DNA from: CAZTDU01 sp964617355
Lineage (GTDB): Bacteria; Pseudomonadota; Gammaproteobacteria; Burkholderiales; SG8-39
NCBI GenBank assembly: GCA_964617355.1
Contig: CAZTXP010000056.1
Location: forward strand, 14,271 to 78,270
DNA: 64,000 nt
Direction: 5' to 3'
The position numbers were made by a program, and so were the translations under genes. Under the pieces are notes generated by a model that was given only the letters and a program-made list of their open reading frames with translations, had not been told where the DNA came from and did no database searches. This document shows positions 32,582-40,499 of the stretch, piece after piece (positions within the stretch are counted from its first letter, which is position 1; the number at the start of each line of letters is the position of its first letter).

Positions 32582-33757
32582 ATGGCAATCGACCTGGGCA
32601 AGGCCACCTTCTGGGGCTACAAGCGGGAGAACGGCCGCATCGGCGTGCGCAACCACGTCATCATCCTGCCGGTGGACGACCTGTCCAACGCCGCCTGCGA
32701 GGCGGTGGCGCACAACATCAAGGGCGCGCTCGCGATCCCGCACCCCTACGGGCGCCTGCAGTTCGGCGCCGACCTCGAGCTGCACTTCCGCACGCTGATC
32801 GGCACCGGGGCGAACCCGAACGTCGCGGCGGTGGTGGTGATCGGCATCGAGGACAGCTGGGCGAAGAAGATCGCCGACGGCATCGCCGCCACCGGCAAGC
32901 CGGTGTCGTACTTCGGCATCGAGATGCACGGCGACCACGACACGATCATGCGCGCCTCGCGCAAGGCCAAGGAATACGTGCAGTGGGCCTCCGAGCTGCG
33001 CCGCGAGGAGCGCCCGCTGAAGGACCTCTGGGTGTCGACCAAGTGCGGCGAGTCGGACACGACCTCGGGCTGCGGCGCCAACCCGACCGTTGGCAACGCC
33101 TTCGACAAGCTCTACCCGCACAAGGTGACGATGGTGTTCGGCGAGACCACCGAGCTGACCGGCGGCGAGCATCTCGTGGCGGCGCGCTGCCGCAACGACG
33201 AGGTGCGGAAGAAGTTCCAGTTCATGTTCGACCGCTACCAGGCGATCATCGACAAGCACAAGACCAGCGACCTCTCGGATTCGCAGCCGACCAAGGGCAA
33301 CATCGCCGGCGGCCTGACGACGATCGAGGAAAAGGCGCTCGGCAACATCCAGAAGATCGGCCGCAAGTGCGTCATCGACGGCGTGCTCGACAAGCACGAG
33401 GAGCCGACCGGCCCCGGCCTGTGGTTCCTCGACTCGTCCTCGGCCGCGGCCGAGATGGTGACGCTGTGCGCGGCCGCCGGCTTCACGGTGCACTTCTTCC
33501 CCACGGGGCAGGGCAACGTGGTCGGCAACCCGATCCTGCCGGTGATCAAGCTGTGCGCGAACCCGCGCACCGTGCGCACGATGTCCGAGCACATCGACGT
33601 CGACGTGTCGGGCCTGCTGAGGAAGGAGATGACGCCGGACCAGGCGGGCGATTCGCTGCTGGAGTGCATGTTCCGCACCGCCAACGGCCGCCTCACGGCC
33701 GCCGAGGCGCTCGGGCAGCGCCAGTTCGTGCTGACCCGCCTCTACGAAAGCGCGTAG
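32582..33757 (+). CDS. UxaA/SuyB-type lyase large subunit
   Basis: The 391-residue protein is the catalytic part of the UxaA family. Motifs include GRIGVRNHVIILPVDDLSN near the N-terminus, GTGANPNVAAVVVIGIE, CGESDTTSGCGANPTVGN with likely iron-binding Cys, FGETTELTGGEHLVA and FFPTGQGNVVGNPILPVIK. Members eliminate water or sulfite from hydroxy acids using Fe2+. With the small SAF subunit it forms an altronate dehydratase- or sulfolactate sulfo-lyase-like enzyme. It is divergent from the GntR regulator and stands before the ferredoxin/SDH-like genes. Confidence 0.84.
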   Translation: MAIDLGKATFWGYKRENGRIGVRNHVIILPVDDLSNAACEAVAHNIKGALAIPHPYGRLQFGADLELHFRTLIGTGANPNVAAVVVIGIEDSWAKKIADGIAATGKPVSYFGIEMHGDHDTIMRASRKAKEYVQWASELRREERPLKDLWVSTKCGESDTTSGCGANPTVGNAFDKLYPHKVTMVFGETTELTGGEHLVAARCRNDEVRKKFQFMFDRYQAIIDKHKTSDLSDSQPTKGNIAGGLTTIEEKALGNIQKIGRKCVIDGVLDKHEEPTGPGLWFLDSSSAAAEMVTLCAAAGFTVHFFPTGQGNVVGNPILPVIKLCANPRTVRTMSEHIDVDVSGLLRKEMTPDQAGDSLLECMFRTANGRLTAAEALGQRQFVLTRLYESA

Positions 33758-33776
33758 GGGCGAACCGCCTGTCGAA

Positions 33777-34088
33777 TCAGTCGATCTTCAGGCGGTCCAC
33801 GGGCTTGCCGCCGACCAGATGCGAGTTCAGGATCTCTTCCGCATCCTCGACGGTGGGCACGTGGTACCAGACCGCCTCGGGGTAGACCACGACCACAGGC
33901 CCATGCTCGCAATGATCGAGGCAGCCCGCGCGATTGACGCGTACCTTGCCCTTGAGGCCGGCGGCCTTCGCGCCGTCCTTCAGCGCGGCCATGACGGCAT
34001 CCGAGTTGCGGTGCTTGCAGGAGCCGCGCGGATCCGAGGGATCGCGGGCGTTCTCGCAGACGAAGACGTGATATTGGAATCCGGCCAT
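33777..34088 (-). CDS. thioredoxin-like [2Fe-2S] ferredoxin
   Basis: A 103-residue protein with the four-Cys pattern of thioredoxin-fold 2Fe-2S ferredoxins: Cys11, Cys24, Cys56 and Cys60 (VFVCEN, RGSCKH, RAGCLDHCEHGP). The C-terminus PTVEDAEEILNSHL is also typical. ATG 34088 is where homologues begin (MAGFQYHVFVCEN); a longer in-frame extension would run into the divergent gene. Its start codon and that of the opposite SdhB-like gene share the four bases CATG (34086-34089). It probably serves as a small electron carrier for neighbouring oxidoreductases. Confidence 0.87.
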   Translation of the reverse strand: MAGFQYHVFVCENARDPSDPRGSCKHRNSDAVMAALKDGAKAAGLKGKVRVNRAGCLDHCEHGPVVVVYPEAVWYHVPTVEDAEEILNSHLVGGKPVDRLKID

Positions 34089-34842
34089 GGCCGCGGAAGA
34101 TAGCACGAGCGCCGCGAGCGGCACGCTGCAGGTCCGCGTCTGGCGCACCGCCAAGGGTGCGTCGGGTGGGGGCGAATTCCAGTCCTTCGAGGTTCCGCGC
34201 CTCGAGTCCCAGACGGTGCTGGACGTGGTCACCTACATCCAGCGCAATCTCGATCCCTCGCTCGCGTACCGCTTCGCGTGCCGCGTCGGCATGTGCGGCT
34301 CCTGCGCCATGACCGTGAACGACGAGCCGCGCTGGACCTGCCGCACCCACGTCGACGCGGTCGCCGCCGACGGGCGCCTCGACATCGCGCCGCTCAGGAA
34401 CCTGCCCGTGGTGCGCGACCTCGTCACCGACATGCGCGAGTTCTTCGACAAGTGGGCGCGCGCGCTCGGCCGCTTCACCGGCGCGAAGACCCGCAAGGAA
34501 GACTTCGCGCGCGTGGCACCCGACTCGCCGGCTCGCGCCGAAGCGAACGCGGCGATCGAGTGCATCGGCTGCGGCGTCTGCTACAGCGCCTGCGACACCG
34601 TGGCATGGAACCCGGACTACCTCGGCCCCGCGGCATTGAACCGCGCGTGGACGTTGAATCGCGACGAGCGCGACGTGGCGCAGGACGAGCGCCTGCGCGC
34701 CGTGGCCGGCGATGCCGGCAGCCTCGCCTGCCATACGCATCTCTCGTGCACCGAGCGCTGCCCGAAGCACATCTCGCCCACCGCCGGCATCGCCGGCCTG
34801 AAGCGCGAGGTGATGCGCGCGGCGATGAAGGGAAAGCTTTGA
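34087..34842 (+). CDS. succinate dehydrogenase/fumarate reductase-like iron-sulfur subunit
   Basis: The 251-residue protein carries all three clusters of SdhB. The 2Fe-2S site is CRVGMCGSC plus a later Cys (WTC). The 4Fe-4S site is CIGCGVCYSAC, and the 3Fe-4S site is CHTHLSCTERCPK, with FLGPAAL-like YLGPAALNRAW between. It relays electrons from a flavoprotein to quinone through the two membrane subunits encoded next. No flavoprotein is adjacent; the best candidate is at 46632-48359. Start ATG 34087 overlaps the divergent ferredoxin start. It may serve succinate, fumarate or a branched analogue. Confidence 0.88.
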   Translation: MAAEDSTSAASGTLQVRVWRTAKGASGGGEFQSFEVPRLESQTVLDVVTYIQRNLDPSLAYRFACRVGMCGSCAMTVNDEPRWTCRTHVDAVAADGRLDIAPLRNLPVVRDLVTDMREFFDKWARALGRFTGAKTRKEDFARVAPDSPARAEANAAIECIGCGVCYSACDTVAWNPDYLGPAALNRAWTLNRDERDVAQDERLRAVAGDAGSLACHTHLSCTERCPKHISPTAGIAGLKREVMRAAMKGKL

Positions 34843-35177
34843 GCGCCCGATTCCAGACCTGGCTCTGGATCCTGCAGCGAAAGAGCGCCGGCGTGCTTGC
34901 GCTCTGCGTGCTGGTGCACCTCGCCACCATGATCGTCGCGATCCGCGGCGGGCTCTCGGCGGCCGAGATCCTCGGCCGCACGCGCGGCAACGTCGCCTGG
35001 CTCGCGTTCTACACGGTGTTCGTGCTGTCGGTCGCGGTGCATGCGCCGATCGGCCTGCGCACCATCCTCGGCGAGTGGCTGGGCTGGCGCGGTGCTTCGC
35101 GCGACTGGTTCGTCGCCGGCATCGCGGTGGCGCTCGCGGCGCTCGGCCTGCGCGCGGTGATCGGGGTGTTCGGATGA
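34839..35177 (+). CDS. succinate dehydrogenase-like membrane anchor subunit 1
   Basis: A 112-residue protein with three membrane helices, starting at TTG 34839 whose last bases overlap the stop of the iron-sulfur gene (TTGA). It has QRKSAGVLALCVLVHL in helix 1 and VAVHAPIGLRTILGEWLGW in helix 2. The His-x3-G-x-R element is the heme b ligand context of SdhC/FrdC-type anchors. With the next gene it forms the quinone-binding membrane part of a succinate dehydrogenase-like complex. The TTG start may set a low translation rate. Confidence 0.8.
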   Translation: MSARFQTWLWILQRKSAGVLALCVLVHLATMIVAIRGGLSAAEILGRTRGNVAWLAFYTVFVLSVAVHAPIGLRTILGEWLGWRGASRDWFVAGIAVALAALGLRAVIGVFG

Positions 35178-35503
35178 GGAACAACCACACTGGCTACTGG
35201 GCCTTCGTTGTCCACCGCCTGTCGGGCGTCCTTCTGACCCTTTTCCTGCCGGCGCACTTCATCGCGCTGGGCAGCGCGCTGCAGGGCGCTGCCGCGATGG
35301 ATGCGTTCCTCGACTGGACGAAGATGCCGCTGGTGAAGTTCGCCGAGTGGGGCATCGTGCTGTTGCTCGCCGCGCACCTGACCGGCGGGTTGCGCTTGCT
35401 GGCGCTCGAATTCCTGCCGTGGCGCGAGTGGCAGAAGGCGCTCGCGGCGGTGGCGGCGGGCGCCGCGCTGGTCGCGAGCCTCGCATTCGCGCTCGGGCTG
35501 TAG
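35174..35503 (+). CDS. succinate dehydrogenase-like membrane anchor subunit 2
   Basis: A 109-residue protein with three membrane helices; its ATG overlaps the previous stop (ATGA). VVHRLSGVLLTLFLPAHF matches the SdhC-type quinone-site signature HRxSG, and AAHLTGGLRLLALEFLPW holds a second His-x3-G-x-R heme-ligand motif like that of the preceding subunit. Together the two anchors should bind heme b and quinone. The gene ends the B-C-D trio and is followed by a Bug receptor behind a strong GAGGAGGAG site. Confidence 0.82.
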   Translation: MRNNHTGYWAFVVHRLSGVLLTLFLPAHFIALGSALQGAAAMDAFLDWTKMPLVKFAEWGIVLLLAAHLTGGLRLLALEFLPWREWQKALAAVAAGAALVASLAFALGL

Positions 35504-35530
35504 AACAATCGACTCGAGGAGGAGTCCCCC

Positions 35531-36493
35531 ATGTCCAAGCTGAAGATCCTGCTGGCCGCGCTCGCGACCGCCGCTTCCTTTGCCGTGCACGCGCAGGCGT
35601 GGCCGTCCAAGCCCGTGAAGTTCATCGTGCCGTTCCCGCCGGGCGGGGCGACCGACATATCGGCGCGCATGATCGGCCAGCAGCTTTCCGAGATCTGGGG
35701 CCAGACCGTGGTGATCGAGAACCGCGGCGGCGCGGGCGGTGGCGTCGGCGCGACCGAGGCGGCGCGCGCCGCGCCCGACGGCTACACGCTCTTCTTCCCG
35801 TCCGGCTCGGTGGTCACCGCGAACCAGCACATCTACGCCAAGATGTCCTACAACCCCGAGAAGGACTTCGTGCCGGTGACCAAGGCCGTGTCGGGGCCGC
35901 AGGTGCTGGTCGTGCCGGCGAGCTCGCCCTTCAAGTCGGTAAAGGACGTGATCGACGCGGCGAAGAAGCAGCCGGGCAAGCTCACCTTCGCGCACGCGGG
36001 CATCGGCTCGCAGACCCACCTCGCGGGCGAGAACTTCGTCAACTCGGCGAAGATCGACGCGGTGCAGGTGCCCTACAAGGGCGAGGGCCCCGCGCTCACG
36101 GGCCTGGTCGGCGGCGATACCGCGTTCTCGGTGACCAACGTGGCCGCCGCGATCGGCCACGTCAACTCGGGGCGGTTGCGCGCGCTCGGCGTCACGAGCA
36201 AGGCGGAGTTCCCGCTGATGCCCGGCGTGCCGTCTATCGCGAAGACGCTGCCCGGCTTCGAGAACACCGGCTGGTTCGGGATCGTCGCGCCGACCGGCAC
36301 GCCGAAGGAGATCGTCGACAAGGTCTATCGCGACACGAAGAAGGCGCTCGAGTCCACCGAACTGAAGGCGCGCCTCTACGTCCAGGGCCTCACCCCTGTC
36401 GGCAATACGCCCGACGAGATGGGGCGCGAGATGAAGGAAGAGTCCGCGCTGTGGTCCCGCGTGGTCAAGGAACGCAGGATCACCGTCCAGTGA
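35531..36493 (+). CDS. Bug/TctC-family tripartite tricarboxylate receptor
   Basis: A 320-residue periplasmic binding protein with a signal peptide ending VHAQA, then WPSKPVKFIVPFPPGGATD, ENRGGAGGGVGA, AAPDGYTLFF and VQVPYKGEGPAL. The start ATG follows a GAGGAGGAG site. Its stop overlaps the GTG start of the fumarase-type alpha subunit (GTGA), tying it to the dicarboxylate-processing genes downstream and suggesting it captures the substrate of that pathway. No TctAB transporter genes are nearby. Confidence 0.92.
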   Translation: MSKLKILLAALATAASFAVHAQAWPSKPVKFIVPFPPGGATDISARMIGQQLSEIWGQTVVIENRGGAGGGVGATEAARAAPDGYTLFFPSGSVVTANQHIYAKMSYNPEKDFVPVTKAVSGPQVLVVPASSPFKSVKDVIDAAKKQPGKLTFAHAGIGSQTHLAGENFVNSAKIDAVQVPYKGEGPALTGLVGGDTAFSVTNVAAAIGHVNSGRLRALGVTSKAEFPLMPGVPSIAKTLPGFENTGWFGIVAPTGTPKEIVDKVYRDTKKALESTELKARLYVQGLTPVGNTPDEMGREMKEESALWSRVVKERRITVQ

Positions 36494-37365
36494 AGGTCGA
36501 CCCCAAGGCGGTCGAGGAGGCCGCGAAGCAGCTCTACATCCGCGCGGTGAAGCTCCTGCCGCCGGACATCAAGCAGGGCTTCGACCGCCTCGCCGCCGGC
36601 GAATCCGACGGCCGCGCCTCGCGCGTGCTCGGCACCATGATCACCAACATCAAGGTCGCCGAGGACACGGATAACCTCTTGTGCCAGGACACCGGCATCC
36701 CGATCTACAACGTGCGCATCGGCCGCGGCGTCGAGCTCGACGGCATGGCGCTGAAGGCCGCGATCCGCCTCGGTTGCGAGCGCGCGACCCGCGAGCACCC
36801 GCTGCGCTCGTCCGTCGTGCACCCGATCACGCGCAAGAACGAGCACACCTCGTGCGGGCGCGAGGTGCCGGTGATCCACTTCGACTTCGTCGACGCGACC
36901 GACCTGCTCGAGATCGAGATGATCCCGAAGGGCTCCGGCTCGGAGAACAACTCGTTCCTGAAGATGGCGATCCCCGCCGACGGCGTGGACGCGATCAAGA
37001 CCTTCGTCGTCGATTGCGTGCTCGACGCGGGCGGCAAGACCTGCCCGCCGACCATCGTCGGCGTCGGCGTCGGCGGCACCTCCGACCTTTGCGTGCACCT
37101 CGCCAAGGCGGCGGCGACGCGCGCGCTCGGCTCGCGGTGCGGCGACCCCGAGGGCGCGAAGCTGGAAGAGGCGCTGTCGGCCGCGGTGAACCAGCTCGGC
37201 ATCGGCCCGCAGGGCCTCGGCGGCGACTCCACCGCGTTCGCGGTGCATGTCGAGGTCGCGGCGACGCACATCACGATGAACCCGGTGGCGGTCAACATGC
37301 AGTGCCACTCGGCGCGCCGCGCGCGCGCCACGTTCACGCCGAAGGGGGTCGAGTATGGCTACTGA
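36490..37365 (+). CDS. class I fumarase/tartrate dehydratase-type hydratase, alpha subunit
   Basis: A 291-residue protein starting at GTG 36490. It holds the three Cys expected to bind the [4Fe-4S] cluster of class I fumarases: Cys65 (LLCQDTGIPIY), Cys185 (GKTCPPTIVGVGVGG) and Cys272 (NMQCHSARRA). It also has HPITRKNEHTSCG and GSGSENNSFLKM. With the beta subunit it adds water to a trans-dicarboxylate such as fumarate, or mesaconate, or dehydrates tartrate. Family members of Burkholderia are known to hydrate mesaconate. Its place beside mutase and SDH-like genes makes mesaconate a fair guess, not a proven one. Confidence 0.88.
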   Translation: MKVDPKAVEEAAKQLYIRAVKLLPPDIKQGFDRLAAGESDGRASRVLGTMITNIKVAEDTDNLLCQDTGIPIYNVRIGRGVELDGMALKAAIRLGCERATREHPLRSSVVHPITRKNEHTSCGREVPVIHFDFVDATDLLEIEMIPKGSGSENNSFLKMAIPADGVDAIKTFVVDCVLDAGGKTCPPTIVGVGVGGTSDLCVHLAKAAATRALGSRCGDPEGAKLEEALSAAVNQLGIGPQGLGGDSTAFAVHVEVAATHITMNPVAVNMQCHSARRARATFTPKGVEYGY

Positions 37366-37966
37366 GCACCGCTTCACGACCCCGATCACCGAGGAACAGG
37401 TGCGCAGCCTCCGTGTCGGCGATACGGTGACGCTGGACGGCCTGCTCTTCGGCATCCGCGACGCGACGCAGATCCACATGTTCGACCGCGGCCGCAAGAC
37501 CCGGTTCGACTTGCGCGGCCACGCCGTGATCCACACCGCGCCGAACGTCAGGAAGGTCGAGAAGAACGACCAGTTTCCCTCCGGGTACGCGTCGGTGTGC
37601 ATCGGCACCACCACGAGCGACCGCATGGAGCGCTTCACGCGCCCGCTGATGGAGCAGTACGGCGTGCGCCTCGTGATCGGCAAGGGCGGCTTGCGCGACG
37701 GCTCGGCGGCGGCGTTCAAGGAAATCGGCGGCGCCTACCTCGCGATCGTCGGCGGCGCGGCGGCGCTCGAGACCACGTGGATCGAGCAGATCGAGGACGT
37801 CGACCTGGACGACCTGAATCCCGAGTCGCTGTGGAAGTTCCGCATCCGCGGCTTCGGGCCGCTGCTGGTCGGCATGGACAGCCACGGCGGCAGCCTCTAC
37901 ACCGAAGTGAAGAAGACGGCGCAGGAACGGCGCGCTGCCGCGCTGAAGTCGCTGGGCGTCGGCTGA
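37355..37966 (+). CDS. class I fumarase/tartrate dehydratase-type hydratase, beta subunit
   Basis: The 203-residue protein is the C-terminal half of class I fumarases as a separate subunit. It shows RVGDTVTLDGLLFGIRDATQ, GHAVIHTAPNV, GTTTSDRMERFTRPLMEQYG and GKGGLRDGSAAAFKEIGGAYLA, ending in the SLYTEVK region. It overlaps the alpha subunit gene by 11 bases, ensuring equal synthesis. It supplies substrate-binding residues to the iron-sulfur active site of the alpha subunit. The enolase-superfamily gene follows after 23 bases. Confidence 0.88.
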   Translation: MATEHRFTTPITEEQVRSLRVGDTVTLDGLLFGIRDATQIHMFDRGRKTRFDLRGHAVIHTAPNVRKVEKNDQFPSGYASVCIGTTTSDRMERFTRPLMEQYGVRLVIGKGGLRDGSAAAFKEIGGAYLAIVGGAAALETTWIEQIEDVDLDDLNPESLWKFRIRGFGPLLVGMDSHGGSLYTEVKKTAQERRAAALKSLGVG

Positions 37967-37989
37967 GCGGCCGCGGCAGGGATCCCGCC

Positions 37990-39084
37990 GTGGACAGGCT
38001 CGAGCGCATCGAACTCCGCCGGCTGGAAGTGCCGTTGCGCGTGCCTTACAAGCTCGCGTTCGGTCCCGTGAAGCACTTCGACACGATGCACGTCGAGGTG
38101 CGCGATGCGGCTGGCGCGATCGGCTACGGCGAAGCCACCGTCCTCACCGGCTATACCGACGAGACCGTCGAGGGCGCGTGGCAGAACCTGCGCCAATGGG
38201 CCGATGAGATCGTCGGACTCGCGCCGCAGGAGGCCAAGGCTCGGTTGCTCGCGCGGGTGGACGACGCCCCGTTCGCGGTGACCGGGCTCGTTACCGCGAT
38301 CGAGATGATGCGGCGCGACCCGCATCTCGAGGTCGCGGCGCCGGTCGAGGTGCCGATGCTCGGCCTGCTGAACGCAGAGACCCCCGAGGCCATCGCGCGC
38401 GAGGTCGACGAACTGATCGCGAAGGGCTTTCGCACGCTCAAGGTGAAGGTTGGCTTCGAGGCCGATGCGGACGCGGCGCGCGTGCGCGTGATCCAGGGCA
38501 TCGTCGGCGGCCGCGTGTCGCTGCGCCTCGACGGCAACCAGGGCTATTCGACCGAGGACGCGGTGCGCTTCGCGTCGGGACTCGACCCCGCGGGCATCGA
38601 GCTCTTCGAGCAACCTTGCGCGGCTGGCGACTGGGACGCCGCAAGCGCAGTGGCGAAGGTCGCCACGGTGCCAATGATGGTGGACGAATCGATCTACGGC
38701 CTGGCGGACATCCGCCGCACCGCGGACCTCGGCTGCGCGCGCTTCGTGAAGGTGAAGCTGATGAAGTTCGGCAGCCTTTCGCGGCTCGCCGAGGCCATCG
38801 ACCTGATCCGCGCCCTCGGCATGGAGCCGGTGCTCGGCAATGGCGTGGCCTGCGAGGTCGGCTGCTGGATGGAAGCGCAGGTGGCGCGCGGGCGCATCAC
38901 GAACGCCGGCGAGATGAACGGCTACCTGAAGCCCGCCCGGCCGCTGCTGGAGAACCCGCCGCGCTTCGAGACGGGCGCGATGCGGCTGGAGCCCGGCTAC
39001 CGTCCGCGATTCGACGTCGCGGCGCTAGAAGCCGCGACGCGCGAGCACCACGCCGCCGAATCCCGCATTGCCCGCACTGCCTGA
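37990..39084 (+). CDS. enolase-superfamily enzyme, muconate lactonizing subgroup
   Basis: The 364-residue protein starts at GTG 37990. It shows the MLE-subgroup residues: K151-V-K153 (KxK) on barrel strand 2, metal ligands Asp181 (LDGNQGY), Glu207 (FEQP) and Asp232 (DES), and a second base at K254/K256 (KVKLMKFG). The capping domain (about 1-130) has YGEATVLTGYTDETVEG. It abstracts a proton next to a carboxylate. It is not a methylaspartate ammonia-lyase by these motifs, although it sits where that gene would be in a glutamate mutase pathway. Known reactions of the subgroup are cycloisomerisation, epimerisation and dehydration; the substrate here is unknown. Confidence 0.87.
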   Translation: MDRLERIELRRLEVPLRVPYKLAFGPVKHFDTMHVEVRDAAGAIGYGEATVLTGYTDETVEGAWQNLRQWADEIVGLAPQEAKARLLARVDDAPFAVTGLVTAIEMMRRDPHLEVAAPVEVPMLGLLNAETPEAIAREVDELIAKGFRTLKVKVGFEADADAARVRVIQGIVGGRVSLRLDGNQGYSTEDAVRFASGLDPAGIELFEQPCAAGDWDAASAVAKVATVPMMVDESIYGLADIRRTADLGCARFVKVKLMKFGSLSRLAEAIDLIRALGMEPVLGNGVACEVGCWMEAQVARGRITNAGEMNGYLKPARPLLENPPRFETGAMRLEPGYRPRFDVAALEAATREHHAAESRIARTA

Positions 39085-39100
39085 AGGAGGAGATCCACCC

Positions 39101-40048
39101 ATGCGCGTCCTGCTGACCGCTGTCACGCTAGCCGCGTCCCTGCTCGCCCCCTCGGGGGCGCTTGCGCAGGAGCGCTTCCCGGCCAAGCCGATCGAGATGA
39201 TCGTGCCGTGGGGCCCCGGCGGCGGCGCCGACATCCTCGGCCGGTTGGTGGCCAAGTGGATGGAGGCGGACCTGAAGGCTACTGTCCCGGTGATCAACAT
39301 GCCCGGCGCTACCGGCGCGATCGGCGTCGGTCGCATGGTGCAGAACGGCGCCGACGCGCACTCGATCGCCGTGATGACCGGCGACACGCTCGCGCTCGCC
39401 ACGGCGGCCGACAGCAGCTTCAAGTTCCCGGACGTGGTGCCACTCGGCGTGATGATCCGCCAGCCCTCGGGCTTCTTCGCGCGCGTCGACGGGCCGTACA
39501 AGACCTGGAACGACGTCATCGCGGCGGCGAAGGCCAACCCTGGCAAGATCTCGGTCGCGATCACCGGCCCCGGCAGCCCGGACGAGGCGACCGTGGCGCA
39601 CGTCAGCGCGAGGGGCGTGCCGCTGACGAGTGTCGGCTATACGCGGCCGGGCGAGCGCTACACCGCGGTGCTCGGCGGGCACGTGGACCTGCTCTACGAG
39701 CAGGCGGGCGACGTCAAGGGCTACCTCGAGTCGAAGCAGCTGCGGCCGCTGATCTTCTTCACCACGCAGCGCGTCGCCGCGCCGTTCGCCGACGTGCCGG
39801 CCTCGACCGAGTTCGGCTACGAGATCCTGCTGCCTCAGGTGCGCGCGATCATCGCGAAAGCGGGTATCGAGCCGCGTCGCATTGCCGCGCTTTCCGCCTC
39901 GCTTGATCGCTACGCGCAGACGCCCGAGTTCGCCAAGTACCTCGCCGACCAGTACGCGCTGCCCGACAGCTACGTCGCGCAGAAGGATGCGCAGAAGTTC
40001 CTCGAGGGCGAGCTCGCCGCGATGCGCAAGTTCATGGGCGCGAAGTGA
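39101..40048 (+). CDS. Bug/TctC-family tripartite tricarboxylate receptor, divergent
   Basis: A 315-residue periplasmic protein with a signal peptide ending ALAQE, then FPAKPIEMIVPWGPGGGAD, INMPGATGAIGVG and TSVGYTRPGER in place of the usual VPYKG loop. The start ATG follows AAGGAGG (39084-39090) with 10-base spacing. The loop change from VPYKGxGPA to VGYTRPGER suggests a ligand unlike that of the other two Bug proteins in the window. It lies directly before the B12 mutase genes and may bring in their substrate. Confidence 0.88.
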   Translation: MRVLLTAVTLAASLLAPSGALAQERFPAKPIEMIVPWGPGGGADILGRLVAKWMEADLKATVPVINMPGATGAIGVGRMVQNGADAHSIAVMTGDTLALATAADSSFKFPDVVPLGVMIRQPSGFFARVDGPYKTWNDVIAAAKANPGKISVAITGPGSPDEATVAHVSARGVPLTSVGYTRPGERYTAVLGGHVDLLYEQAGDVKGYLESKQLRPLIFFTTQRVAAPFADVPASTEFGYEILLPQVRAIIAKAGIEPRRIAALSASLDRYAQTPEFAKYLADQYALPDSYVAQKDAQKFLEGELAAMRKFMGAK

Positions 40049-40055
40049 GGCTGCG

Positions 40056-40499
40056 GTGAGCGCGCAGCCCACCATCGTTACCGGCGTGATAGGCGCCGAC
40101 ACGCATATCGTCGGCAACCGGATCCTGTCCATGGCGCTCGAGAAGGCCGGCTTCAAGGTGGTCGCGCTCGGCGCGCTGACGCCGGCCCCGGAGTTCGTGA
40201 AGGCGGCGGTCGAGACCGCCGCGGACGCGATCCTCGTGTCCTCGCTCTACGGGCAGGGCGAGCTCGATTGCCGGGGCTTCCGCGATCTCTGCGTCGAGGC
40301 GGGGCTGGAGAACATCCTGCTCTATGTCGGCGGCAACCTGATCGTCGGCAAGCATCCGTGGCCGGACGTGGAGAAGATCTTCCTCGACATGGGCTTCGAC
40401 CGCGCGGCGGCGCCGGGCACGCGCGCCGAGACGGTGATCGACTGGCTGAACCGCGATTTCGCGGCCCGCGAGCGCGGCTTGCGCCGAGCGGAGCAATGA
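40056..40499 (+). CDS. B12-binding mutase small subunit (GlmS/MutS-like)
   Basis: The 147-residue cobalamin-binding subunit has the Asp-x-His-x-x-Gly motif D15-T-H17-I-V-G20, whose His replaces the lower axial base of B12. It also has SSLYGQGELDCRGF and LLYVGGNLIVGKHPWPDVEKIF, all characteristic of the small subunit of glutamate mutase. It starts at GTG 40056 and overlaps the next gene (ATGA). It holds adenosylcobalamin at the interface with the large subunit, where homolysis makes the radical that starts rearrangement. Confidence 0.93.
   Translation: MSAQPTIVTGVIGADTHIVGNRILSMALEKAGFKVVALGALTPAPEFVKAAVETAADAILVSSLYGQGELDCRGFRDLCVEAGLENILLYVGGNLIVGKHPWPDVEKIFLDMGFDRAAAPGTRAETVIDWLNRDFAARERGLRRAEQ

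Noticed and set aside
37990..39084. Methylaspartate ammonia-lyase
   Set aside because: The KxK, D-E-D and C-terminal Lys pattern is that of the muconate lactonizing subgroup, not of methylaspartate ammonia-lyase, despite the neighbouring mutase.
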